Shown piece after piece: positions 16,176-24,845 of a stretch of DNA of 64,000 nucleotides (positions are counted from its first letter, which is position 1; each line of letters opens with the position of its first letter). Under the pieces are notes generated by a model. The model was given only the letters and a program-made list of their open reading frames with translations. It searched no databases and was not told the DNA's origin. Location of the stretch: positions 186,001 to 250,000 of the forward strand of contig NZ_JACAIS010000010.1 in NCBI RefSeq assembly GCF_030325625.1. Reading direction: 5' to 3'. A program made the position numbers and the translations under genes. This DNA comes from Sphingobacterium sp. N143. Its GTDB lineage: Bacteria > Bacteroidota > Bacteroidia > Sphingobacteriales > Sphingobacteriaceae.

Positions 16176-18764
16176 ATGTTATTGAATAAAATTGATTTGT
16201 CCTTTATCAGGATGGGTACCGACTTTTTGACGGGGCGCCGTTACGGCAGTTACCTATTACTAGTGCTGCTTGTATACTGCTTTGCCGGTTCCGCTAGGGC
16301 TATAACGCTCGCCCGTCCGGATACGGCAGCTGCTGCCTTTGTGGTCGGGGAGGCCAGGCCAGGGTATCTGCCCTTGGTCACGAATGCGGTCCCATTGCCC
16401 ATGCTCATCGATCCGCAGGACCATAAGGGGGTATTGCGGGCTTTTGATCAGCTGAAAAAAGACTTTGTGCGTGTCACGGGCCATAATCCAGGCCAGCAGC
16501 AACAGAGCCGCTCCAAAATAATTATCGGTACCTATGGCAAATCGGCACTGATCGACAGCCTTGTCCGTAAAGGTCTTCTGGACAGTAAAGAGCTGGCCGG
16601 AAAGCGGGAAAAGTTTGTCATGACGGTGGTCAGGCAGCCCCTGGACGGGCTTGAATCGGCCCTGGTCATCGCCGGCAGCGACAAGCGCGGCACCATTTAC
16701 GGCATTTACGAACTGTCGGCCCAGATCGGCGTGTCGCCCTGGTATTACTGGGCGGATGTGCCAGTCCGCAAAGCGGCACAGCTGTATGTCAAGCCTGGCC
16801 TTTATACACAGGGAGAGCCCAAGGTCAGGTACCGCGGTATTTTCCTCAACGATGAGGCGCCGGCGCTGAGTGGTTGGTCCAAAGCGACGTTTGGTGGGTT
16901 TAATGCGGATTTCTATGAAAAGGTGTTCGAACTGCTGCTACGGCTCAAGGCCAACTACCTCTGGCCGGCCATGTGGGGGAGTGCCTTTTACGATGATGAT
17001 CCCCGCAATGGGCCGCTGGCGGATGAAATGGGCATCGTCATGGGAACCTCGCATCACGAACCGATGGCAAGGGCGCAGGCCGAATGGAAACGCCATGGAA
17101 ATGGAGGCAGCTGGGATTATACCAAGAATAAAGCGGGACTGCAGGAGTTCTGGCGCGGTGGGATGCAGCGCGCGCGGGGCTGGGAGTCCATCATTACCAT
17201 CGCCATGCGGGGAGATGGTGATGAGCCCATGAGCGAAGAGCAGAATGTGGGGCTGCTCGAGCAGATCGTCAGGGACCAGCGCCGCCTGATCGCCAAGGCA
17301 ACGGGCCGGTCTGCTGCCGAAACACCGCAACTATGGGCCCTCTACAAAGAAGTGCAGGACTATTATGATAAGGGAATGCGCGTACCGGACGATGTGACGC
17401 TGCTGCTCTGTGATGACAACTGGGGCAATGTGCGTAAGCTGCCAGAGCTGAATGCTAAACCCCGCAAGGGCGGCTATGGTATGTACTACCACTTTGACTA
17501 TGTGGGGGGACCCCGTAATTCCAAATGGATCAATGTATCCCAGATACAGCGTGTCTGGGAACAGATGAACCTGACCTACCACTATGGCGTGGATCGCATC
17601 TGGATCGTCAATGTCGGGGATCTCAAGCCAATGGAATTTCCGATCTCGTTTTTTTTGGACATGGCCTGGGACCCGGACAGGTTTAACGCCGGCAACCTCA
17701 TGGCCTACACCCACTACTGGTGCCGACAGCAGTTTGGCGAAGCTTATGCCGCCGAGACTGCTGGCCTGATCAACCGCTATACCAAATACAACCATCGGGT
17801 CACTCCTGAACTGCTGAACGATAAAACCTTTAGCCTGTCGCATTACAACGAGTTTGACAGCGTCGTCCATGATTATAAGACCTTGGCGATGGAGGCCTCA
17901 CGTCTCTATTACCTGCTGCCGGATTCCTTACGGGATGCCTTCGACCAGCTGGTCGCATTCCCAATCAATGCCTGTGCCAACATGTATGAAATGTACCATG
18001 CCAAAGCCATGAACGACTATTGCTATGCGCAGAATGACCCTCGGGCAAATGATTGGGCCGATCGGGTAAAGGCTTGTTTCCGAAGAGATTCGCTTTTCAC
18101 CGACCATTATAACCATAAGATCGCCGGGGGCAAATGGGTACATATGATGGACCAGGTACGCATCGGCTACAGCAAATGGAATGAGCCGTCCAAGGCAGTT
18201 ATGCCGACCGTCCGGTATCTACCTGATCCAGTTGGAGACTCTGTGTCAAAGGTATTTGTCGAGGCGGATGGCTATATCGCGATGGAGGCAGCCAGTTACG
18301 CGGCTGTTCACAGTGCCCCTGGGGTGCAGTGGACGGAGATCCCGGATCTCGGAAAGACGGTGTCGGCAATGACAACCTTGCCGGTAACGGCAAGCCTGGA
18401 AGATAACACGGCCTTAGAATATAAGATCCGGGTGAAAAAAAAGTGTGAAGCAAAGATTATCGCATTGCTGTCGCCTACACTCAACTTCAATGGCAACCGG
18501 GGGCTGCGCTATGCCATATCGATAGACGGCGGTCCCGAAACGCTGGTCAACTTTAATGGCCACTACAAAGGGGAACTGGACCAGTGGCAGGCACGCCGCA
18601 TCATTGAAAGTGTTTCGGCTCACAGCCTGCTACCGGGGGAGCATACGCTTAAAATCCGCTTCCTGGACCCGGGTATTGTGCTGCAGCGTGTACTTATAGA
18701 CCTAGGTGGGCTCAAACCATCGTATTTGGGACCACGGGAGAGTGCCACACTCAGCAGCTATTGA
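16176..18764 (+). CDS. GH115 alpha-glucuronidase
   Basis: 862 residues with a signal peptide ending near 'GSARA'. Length and sequence fit family GH115, enzymes that remove (4-O-methyl-)glucuronic acid from internal and terminal xylose units of glucuronoxylan. Typical segments are 'RYRGIFLNDEAPALSGW', 'RLKANYLWPAMWGSAFYDDD', 'GTSHHEPMARAQAEW', 'MRGDGDEPM', 'LCDDNWGNVRKLP', and 'YHFDYVGGPRNSKWIN'. The C-terminal ~150 residues form a beta-sandwich domain. It is probably periplasmic and is the first gene of the plus-strand operon. The nearby GH67 has partly overlapping chemistry but a different site preference. Confidence 0.95.
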   Translation: MLLNKIDLSFIRMGTDFLTGRRYGSYLLLVLLVYCFAGSARAITLARPDTAAAAFVVGEARPGYLPLVTNAVPLPMLIDPQDHKGVLRAFDQLKKDFVRVTGHNPGQQQQSRSKIIIGTYGKSALIDSLVRKGLLDSKELAGKREKFVMTVVRQPLDGLESALVIAGSDKRGTIYGIYELSAQIGVSPWYYWADVPVRKAAQLYVKPGLYTQGEPKVRYRGIFLNDEAPALSGWSKATFGGFNADFYEKVFELLLRLKANYLWPAMWGSAFYDDDPRNGPLADEMGIVMGTSHHEPMARAQAEWKRHGNGGSWDYTKNKAGLQEFWRGGMQRARGWESIITIAMRGDGDEPMSEEQNVGLLEQIVRDQRRLIAKATGRSAAETPQLWALYKEVQDYYDKGMRVPDDVTLLLCDDNWGNVRKLPELNAKPRKGGYGMYYHFDYVGGPRNSKWINVSQIQRVWEQMNLTYHYGVDRIWIVNVGDLKPMEFPISFFLDMAWDPDRFNAGNLMAYTHYWCRQQFGEAYAAETAGLINRYTKYNHRVTPELLNDKTFSLSHYNEFDSVVHDYKTLAMEASRLYYLLPDSLRDAFDQLVAFPINACANMYEMYHAKAMNDYCYAQNDPRANDWADRVKACFRRDSLFTDHYNHKIAGGKWVHMMDQVRIGYSKWNEPSKAVMPTVRYLPDPVGDSVSKVFVEADGYIAMEAASYAAVHSAPGVQWTEIPDLGKTVSAMTTLPVTASLEDNTALEYKIRVKKKCEAKIIALLSPTLNFNGNRGLRYAISIDGGPETLVNFNGHYKGELDQWQARRIIESVSAHSLLPGEHTLKIRFLDPGIVLQRVLIDLGGLKPSYLGPRESATLSSY

Positions 18765-18879
18765 GAGCGAATAACGCTGTTCGACAAGCAGCCATGGGAC
18801 ATACGGGAATATAATGGATAAACGCCATAGGCAGCGCAAATGCCTGAAAAAATGAATGATTATACACATGATTTAATAT

Positions 18880-20379
18880 ATGAATGCAAAAACACAAAAG
18901 GTTGGTTTCTGGGAAAAGGTAGGTTACAGCATGGGGGACGGCTCAGCCAACCTCGTCTTCCAGATGATGATGATGTTTCAGCTATTCTTTTATACCGATG
19001 TCTTTGGCATAAAAGCGACTACAGCTGGATTTATATTGCTTTTTGCAAGGGTGTTCGATGCCTTTGTGGACCCACTGGCGGGCCTTCTTGCCGACCGCAC
19101 CCATACCCGGTGGGGCAAATACCGCCCTTGGGTACTCTGGACAGCACTGCCTTTTGCGGTATTTTTTGTCCTTTCTTTCACCACACCTGACTTGGAGGAA
19201 CGTGGAAAAATATGGTATGCGGGCATTACCTATACGCTGCTGATGTCGATCTATTCGTTCAACAATACGCCCTATGCCTCGCTGGGCGGGGTGATGACTA
19301 GCGATATCAAGGAGCGTACGAGCATATCGTCGATACGTTTTGTGACGGCGACCATCGCCACTTTCGTGGTCCAGGGTCTTACGCTACCGCTGGTTGCCAA
19401 ACTTGGTAACGGCGATGCCGCCAGCGGTTGGAAGTATACCATCATCATCTATGCCTCTGTAGCTTTTATGCTGTTGCTGATAGCCTTCTTTTCGGCACGC
19501 GAACGCATCACGCCACCTTTGGGCCAGACTAGTTCGATCCGACAGGACTTTCACGACATCTTCTCCTGCCGTCCTTGGAAAGCGATGTTTGCACTGACTT
19601 TATTCTTATTCATCACATTGGCATTATGGGGAAGCAGCATGTCTTATTTTTTCAACTATTATGTGGACAAGGAAGCACTGTTTGCATTTATGGGCCAGTT
19701 TGGTCTGGCTCAAGATGGTGCAGCCACAACGGGTCTGGGACACCGCATGCTGGACGCTTTCGGGCTGATTGTCTATAGCCCTGAGCAGGTTTTTGCGGTG
19801 GGATTTAGCTTCTTCAATATGGTAGGCCAGCTGATCACCTTACTCGGCGTGATCTTTTTGTCCCAATGGCTTTCCGGAATTTTTGGCAAGCGCAATGTGT
19901 TTATCGTCTGCCTGGCATTGACCGCCGTTTTTACGGCTATGCTCTTTCTGGTGCCTGCGGATGCTATCGGCAGCCTGTTTGTGATCAATATCCTGAAAAG
20001 CTTGGCCTATGCACCGACCATACCGCTGCTCTGGGCGATGATGGGGGACGTGGCGGATTTCTCGGAGTGGAAAAACCACCGCCGGGCAACGGGATTCGTG
20101 TTTGCCGGAATTGTCTTTGCGTTAAAAGCCGGACTGGGTATTGGCGGGGCGCTCTGTGGCTCGTTTATCGACGCATTCGGTTTTGTGGCAAACACGGTTC
20201 AGAATGAACAGGCGATATTGGGCATCCGGTTGAGTGCCAGCGTGATTCCGGCACTGACCTTTCTGGTCGGTGTGGTGGCCCTGCTGTTTTATCCGATCAC
20301 TAAGCAGGTTAATGAAGAGTTACAGGCGGAGCTCCACCTGCGGCGCACAGCAGACAGCAAAAGCCCTGAACAATCTTAA
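18880..20379 (+). CDS. GPH-family MFS symporter for xylosides/uronides
   Basis: 499 residues with about 12 membrane helices. The family motifs of the glycoside-pentoside-hexuronide:cation symporters are present: 'YSMGDGSANLVFQ', 'FDAFVDPLAGLLADRTHTRW' followed by GKYRPW, and 'YASLGGVMTSDIKERT'. Inner-membrane proteins of this group (XynP, UidB type) import beta-xylosides or glucuronides with a cation. Between GH115 and GH10 it should move xylose, xylobiose or small (aldo)uronides into the cytoplasm. It is longer than typical by an extended loop ('KEALFAFMGQFGLAQDGAAT') near residue 270. Confidence 0.93.
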   Translation: MNAKTQKVGFWEKVGYSMGDGSANLVFQMMMMFQLFFYTDVFGIKATTAGFILLFARVFDAFVDPLAGLLADRTHTRWGKYRPWVLWTALPFAVFFVLSFTTPDLEERGKIWYAGITYTLLMSIYSFNNTPYASLGGVMTSDIKERTSISSIRFVTATIATFVVQGLTLPLVAKLGNGDAASGWKYTIIIYASVAFMLLLIAFFSARERITPPLGQTSSIRQDFHDIFSCRPWKAMFALTLFLFITLALWGSSMSYFFNYYVDKEALFAFMGQFGLAQDGAATTGLGHRMLDAFGLIVYSPEQVFAVGFSFFNMVGQLITLLGVIFLSQWLSGIFGKRNVFIVCLALTAVFTAMLFLVPADAIGSLFVINILKSLAYAPTIPLLWAMMGDVADFSEWKNHRRATGFVFAGIVFALKAGLGIGGALCGSFIDAFGFVANTVQNEQAILGIRLSASVIPALTFLVGVVALLFYPITKQVNEELQAELHLRRTADSKSPEQS

Positions 20380-20496
20380 AAAATAGCTGGACTATGCGCC
20401 CAGACAATCATTTGAAATGAACTGAATTGAATAACAAGGTGGACGTTTCATGAATACACTTGAAAGCGGACACCTGATCAAATAGCTAATTTACGT

Positions 20497-21645
20497 ATGA
20501 ATACAACAAAAAAGCTGGCGATGCTGATCGCGGGATGTATGCTGCAGTCGGGCCCGGGCCTATTGGCACAGCAGGCCGTGCAGCGCGGAACGCTAAAAGC
20601 TACTTTTGCAGACAAGTTTGACATCGGCACAGCGCTCAGTCTCAAACAGATTTATGAGCGGGACAGGAAGGCCAGGCCACTGATCGAAAGTCAGTTTAAC
20701 GCGCTCACCGCCGAAAATTGCATGAAAGCCATGTACCTGCAGCCCCGTGAGGGCGAGTTTAACTTCAAGGATGCCGACCGCTTTGTGGAATATGGCGAAA
20801 AACATGGCATGCGCCTGATCGGTCATACGCTGATCTGGCATTCGCAGGCACCGGCCTGGTTTTTTAAAGGCAAAGACGGCCGGGACGTATCCCGTGAGGT
20901 GCTGATCGAACGCATGCGCAAACATATCCATACCGTCGTGTCCCGCTACAAGGGACGGATCAAGGGCTGGGATGTGGTCAACGAGGCTATTCTCGACAAC
21001 GGCGAATGGCGTAGGAGCAAGTTTTATGACATCATCGGCGAGGACTTTGTGCGCCTGGCCTTCCAGTTTGCCCGCGAGGCAGACCCTCAGGCACAGCTCT
21101 ATTACAACGATTACTCCATGTTTTTGGAAGGAAAGCGAAAGGGCGTGATCAGCATGGTCCGCCAGCTGCAGCAGCAAGGGGTGAGGATTGATGGCATCGG
21201 GATGCAAGGCCATCTAAATATTGACTATCCCAAAGTTTCGGATTTTGAAAATAGCCTTCTGGCATTTGCAGCCCTCGGTGTAAAGGTCATGGTCACCGAA
21301 ATGGATATTTCGGTGCTGCCCTCACCACGGCAGACCATGGGAGCCGAAGTCAGTACCAATTTCAAGTATGACAAACGACTCAATCCCTATGCAAAGGAGC
21401 TACCACAGGATAAGCAACAGCTGCTCGGGCAGCGCTACAAGGACTTCTTTGCGCTGTTTCTCAAACATCGTGATAAAATTGATCGGGTTACCTTATGGGG
21501 TGTCACGGACGGCGACTCCTGGAAAAACAACTGGCCGGTACCGGGACGTACGGATTATCCCTTACTGTTTGACCGCAACCATCAGCCTAAGCCTTTTGTC
21601 TGGGATATCATCGACATGGCTACTGCAAAAAATAATATGAACTGA
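20497..21645 (+). CDS. GH10 endo-1,4-beta-xylanase, periplasmic
   Basis: 382 residues, single catalytic domain with a signal peptide ending near 'GLLAQQ'. GH10 hallmarks are 'LIGHTLIWHSQAPAWFF', the acid/base E163 in GWDVVNEA, 'YYNDYSM', 'GIGMQGHLN', the nucleophile E268 in VTEMDIS, and 'LWGVTDGDSW'. With no lipobox it is likely periplasmic and cuts imported xylo-oligosaccharides; the second, surface GH10 of the locus is at 51772. It sits 12 bases before the GH43 gene. Confidence 0.96.
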   Translation: MNTTKKLAMLIAGCMLQSGPGLLAQQAVQRGTLKATFADKFDIGTALSLKQIYERDRKARPLIESQFNALTAENCMKAMYLQPREGEFNFKDADRFVEYGEKHGMRLIGHTLIWHSQAPAWFFKGKDGRDVSREVLIERMRKHIHTVVSRYKGRIKGWDVVNEAILDNGEWRRSKFYDIIGEDFVRLAFQFAREADPQAQLYYNDYSMFLEGKRKGVISMVRQLQQQGVRIDGIGMQGHLNIDYPKVSDFENSLLAFAALGVKVMVTEMDISVLPSPRQTMGAEVSTNFKYDKRLNPYAKELPQDKQQLLGQRYKDFFALFLKHRDKIDRVTLWGVTDGDSWKNNWPVPGRTDYPLLFDRNHQPKPFVWDIIDMATAKNNMN

Positions 21646-21657
21646 AGAGATACAAAT

Positions 21658-22623
21658 ATGAAAAAGCAAGCTCGTTACTTATTTCCTAAAGATTATATGG
21701 CTGATCCTTCAGCACATATATTTAAGGATAAAATCTATATTTATCCATCCCATGATCGTGAAAGTGGTATTGCCGAAAACGATCAAGGCGATCATTTTGA
21801 CATGCAGGACTACCATGCCTTTTCGCTGAGTACCATCGATGGGGAACTGACCGACCATGGGCGGATCCTGTCTGTTGACGACATCCCCTGGGGGGGGCGG
21901 CAGCTATGGGATTCGGATGTGGCCCATAAGGACGGAATGTATTATTTGTACTTTTCGTTGAAGGACAAGAATGATATTTTCCGCTTGGGAGTAGCTATAA
22001 GCGACAGGCCTGAAGGACCTTTTGTCCCTTGTTCGGATCCCATCCGTGGCAGTTATAGCATCGATCCCTGTGCTTTTGAGGATAAGGGACAACACTATCT
22101 GTATTTCGGCGGTATTTGGGGGGGGCAGCTCCAGTATTTCCGCGACAACAAACTCTCCATGCCCGGCCACTTGCCGCAGGAGCATCAACCGGCGCTATGT
22201 CCCAAAGTTGTGCGGCTGTCGGATGATATGCTGCAGTTTGCTGAGGAGCCCCGGGATCTACTGATCCTCGATGAAAAGGGCCAACCCCTGTTGCATGGGG
22301 ATAGCGACCGCCGCTTTTTTGAGGCTTCATGGATGCATTGTTATCAGGGCAAATACTACTTTTCTTATTCAACGGGCGACAGCCATCTGCTGTGCTATGC
22401 GATCGGTGACAACCCCTACGGGCCATTTACCTATCAGGGGGTCATCCTGACGCCGGTGGTGGGCTGGACCACACACCATAGTATCGTCGAATTTGAGGGT
22501 AGATGGTATCTGTTTCACCACGATTCGGTACCCTCGGGTGGGCGGACATGGCTCCGCAGCATGAAAGTGGTGGAGATCGAATACGATACGGATGGTCGTA
22601 TCCTAACGGTGGAGGGCAGCTAA
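21658..22623 (+). CDS. GH43 beta-xylosidase/arabinofuranosidase without signal peptide
   Basis: 321 residues forming a single five-bladed propeller. Predicted catalytic residues are D16 (MADPSAH), D136 (SIDPCAF) and E222 (FFEASWM). The sequence style resembles GH43 subfamily 1, whose Bacteroides members release xylose or arabinose from short oligosaccharides. No signal peptide or lipobox is present, so it should act in the cytoplasm on the symporter's cargo. The first ~130 bases of the gene are much richer in AT than the rest. Its TAA overlaps the ATG of the GH67 gene (TAATG). Confidence 0.92.
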   Translation: MKKQARYLFPKDYMADPSAHIFKDKIYIYPSHDRESGIAENDQGDHFDMQDYHAFSLSTIDGELTDHGRILSVDDIPWGGRQLWDSDVAHKDGMYYLYFSLKDKNDIFRLGVAISDRPEGPFVPCSDPIRGSYSIDPCAFEDKGQHYLYFGGIWGGQLQYFRDNKLSMPGHLPQEHQPALCPKVVRLSDDMLQFAEEPRDLLILDEKGQPLLHGDSDRRFFEASWMHCYQGKYYFSYSTGDSHLLCYAIGDNPYGPFTYQGVILTPVVGWTTHHSIVEFEGRWYLFHHDSVPSGGRTWLRSMKVVEIEYDTDGRILTVEGS

Positions 22624-24665
22624 TGGCGAAAGTTGCCCGGTATATCATGTGCTTGATGGGCTTACTGCTGCCCAGTCTGGGACACGCCGAGGATGGCAGT
22701 CAACTGTGGCTGCGTTATGCTAAGGTGACCGCGGATGAGGCCGTCCTGCGCAAAATCCACTGCCCGTTTACGGATCCGGTGGCCAGGACAGCGACCGAAG
22801 AACTGCAGAACTACTGGCACAAAGGCAATGTGGATCTCCTGCTGGACAAAAAGTGGGATACGCAGGCTGATGGATACCGGATTCGCTCGATGGGGGGCAA
22901 AACGGTCATCAGCGCAGGTACCAGTGCCGGACTGCTCTACGGGGCTTTTCACCTGCTGCGGCTGCAGCAGCTAGGCGGCAATCTACAAGGGCTCGACCTG
23001 ACTGAAAAACCCAGCTATGCACTGCGTATGCTCAACCACTGGGATAATCTGGATGGCACGGTCGAACGTGGCTATGCAGGACATTCGCTCTGGAAATGGG
23101 ATGAATTGCCTGCGGTGATTTCGCCACGATACCGGGAGTATGCACGGGCAAATGCTTCCATCGGCATCAACGCCGTGGTGCTCAACAATGTCAATGCATC
23201 ACCCCTGATTCTGCGCGACGATTATCTGGAGAAAGTAAAGGCCCTAGCCGATAGCTTTAGGCCATATGGGATCCGTGTGTTTTTGTCCATTAATTTTTCT
23301 GCTCCCGCACTGCTCGGCAAGCTGGAGAATTCGGATCCGCTCAATCCGGCAGTGTTACGCTGGTGGAAGGACAAGACATCGGAGATCTACCAGCAGATAC
23401 CGGATTTTGGCGGCTTTCTGGTCAAAGCTAATTCGGAAGGGCAGCCTGGACCGCAGGACTACGGACGTACGCATGCAGATGGGGCCAATATGCTGGCAGC
23501 GGCGCTCAGACCCTATAGTGGTCTAGTGCTGTGGCGAGCTTTTGTCTATAATCCCTCGGCCGAAGACCGGGCCAAACAGGCTTATCAGGAGTTTGTACCC
23601 TTGGATGGTCAGTTTGACGACAACGTAATCCTGCAGGTCAAAAATGGCCCCATCGATTTCCAGCCGCGCGAACCGTACAATCCGCTGTTTGGCGCGATGC
23701 CCCAAACCAGTCAGATGGTCGAATTTCAAATCACACAGGAATACCTGGGGTTTTCAAACCATCTGGTGTTTCTGGCTCCCTTATTTAAGGAGACGCTGGA
23801 TGCCCAGACTTATGCCCAAGCCCATGCTAGTACAGTAGCGGGGCTGACGCAGCAAGGACCACATCCGCCGATGTCGGCAATTGCAGGTGTGGCCAATATC
23901 GGCCAAGACCGCAACTGGTGCGGGCACCACTTTGCCCAGGCCAATTGGTATGCCTTTGGAAGACTGGCCTGGGACAGTAGCCTGTCCAGTGATAGTCTGG
24001 CAAGGGAATGGCTCTCGGCGACGTTTTCACCTGATCCAGCCTTAGTTACCACCTTGTCGCAGCTAATGATAGATTCGCGGGAGGCTGTGGTCAACTACAT
24101 GATGCCGCTAGGACTGCACCATATTTTTGCTTTTGAACACCATTATGGACCTGAGCCCTGGGGCGATATCCCGGGCGGAAGGCCCGACTGGATGCCTTGG
24201 TACTACCATAATGCAGATTCACTGGGCATTGGATTTGACCGGACGCCTTCAGGTAGCAATGCTGTAGCGCAATATCACAGCCCAATCCGGGAGCAGTTTG
24301 CCAATATTAGCAGCTGCCCCGAAAAGTACCTGCTCTGGTTTCACCATGTGCCCTGGACCTACCGCATGAAAAACGGCCAGTCCCTGTGGGACAACCTTTG
24401 CTATACGTATCAGCATGGCGTGGATCAGACGCGACATTTTCAGCAGGTATGGGATAGCCTCGAAGAGAAGGTGGATATACAGCGTTTTGGGGAGGTGCGG
24501 TCCAAACTGAAAATTCAGACACGGGATGCTGTATGGTGGCGCGATGCCTGCCTGCTTTATTTTCAGACCTTCTCCAAGATGCCTATTCCGGTCACTTTGG
24601 AACGACCGATACACGATCTGGATGAATTGAAAAAAATCAAGCTGGAGCTCAAGCATCATAATTAA
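22623..24665 (+). CDS. GH67 alpha-glucuronidase
   Basis: The correct start is the ATG at 22623, which overlaps the GH43 stop codon and begins a signal peptide (MAKVARYIMCLMGLLLPSLG then HAED). The frame stays open 40 codons further upstream, but only inside the GH43 gene. The 680-residue product is a GH67 enzyme, which removes 4-O-methylglucuronic acid from the non-reducing-end xylose of oligosaccharides. E272 in KANSEGQPGP, D345 in GPIDFQPRE and E373 in ITQEYLG have the same 73- and 28-residue spacing as E292, D365 and E393 of the Cellvibrio enzyme. It is probably periplasmic and is the last gene of the operon led by GH115. Confidence 0.95.
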   Translation: MAKVARYIMCLMGLLLPSLGHAEDGSQLWLRYAKVTADEAVLRKIHCPFTDPVARTATEELQNYWHKGNVDLLLDKKWDTQADGYRIRSMGGKTVISAGTSAGLLYGAFHLLRLQQLGGNLQGLDLTEKPSYALRMLNHWDNLDGTVERGYAGHSLWKWDELPAVISPRYREYARANASIGINAVVLNNVNASPLILRDDYLEKVKALADSFRPYGIRVFLSINFSAPALLGKLENSDPLNPAVLRWWKDKTSEIYQQIPDFGGFLVKANSEGQPGPQDYGRTHADGANMLAAALRPYSGLVLWRAFVYNPSAEDRAKQAYQEFVPLDGQFDDNVILQVKNGPIDFQPREPYNPLFGAMPQTSQMVEFQITQEYLGFSNHLVFLAPLFKETLDAQTYAQAHASTVAGLTQQGPHPPMSAIAGVANIGQDRNWCGHHFAQANWYAFGRLAWDSSLSSDSLAREWLSATFSPDPALVTTLSQLMIDSREAVVNYMMPLGLHHIFAFEHHYGPEPWGDIPGGRPDWMPWYYHNADSLGIGFDRTPSGSNAVAQYHSPIREQFANISSCPEKYLLWFHHVPWTYRMKNGQSLWDNLCYTYQHGVDQTRHFQQVWDSLEEKVDIQRFGEVRSKLKIQTRDAVWWRDACLLYFQTFSKMPIPVTLERPIHDLDELKKIKLELKHHN

Positions 24666-24746
24666 TCCGGTCACAGTACAGTATTTTTTGCTACTTATGG
24701 GAATAAAAGGGGCAATAAAGCCCCTGTGAAGCGAGGAAAGAACGAA

Positions 24747-24772
24747 GTAACAAATTGAAATGTTTTTGTTAC
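24747..24772. promoter_or_regulatory. Inverted-repeat operator candidate upstream of GH43-SusCD unit
   Basis: GTAACAAA (24747-24754), 10 bases, then its exact reverse complement TTTGTTAC (24765-24772). The centre lies about 58 bases before the predicted transcription start at 24818, a typical place for an activator site. Confidence 0.45.
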
Positions 24773-24803
24773 ATATTTTAACTGTTGCCAATACACTTAA
24801 AAT

Positions 24804-24811
24804 TAAGTTTG
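24804..24811 (+). promoter_or_regulatory. Bacteroidetes-type -7 element, GH43-SusCD unit
   Basis: TAAGTTTG, exact TAnnTTTG, 34 bases before the ATG at 24846. Upstream there is a TTG at a shorter than usual 16-base spacing, so the promoter may need activation. Confidence 0.45.
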
Positions 24812-24845
24812 TAGGCAAATAAACCAAATTATAAATAAACCAATT

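Noticed and set aside
24708..24725. AGGGGC-AATAAA-GCCCCT hairpin after GH67
   Set aside because: Only a 6-bp stem with no T-run in the transcribed direction; too weak to call a terminator.
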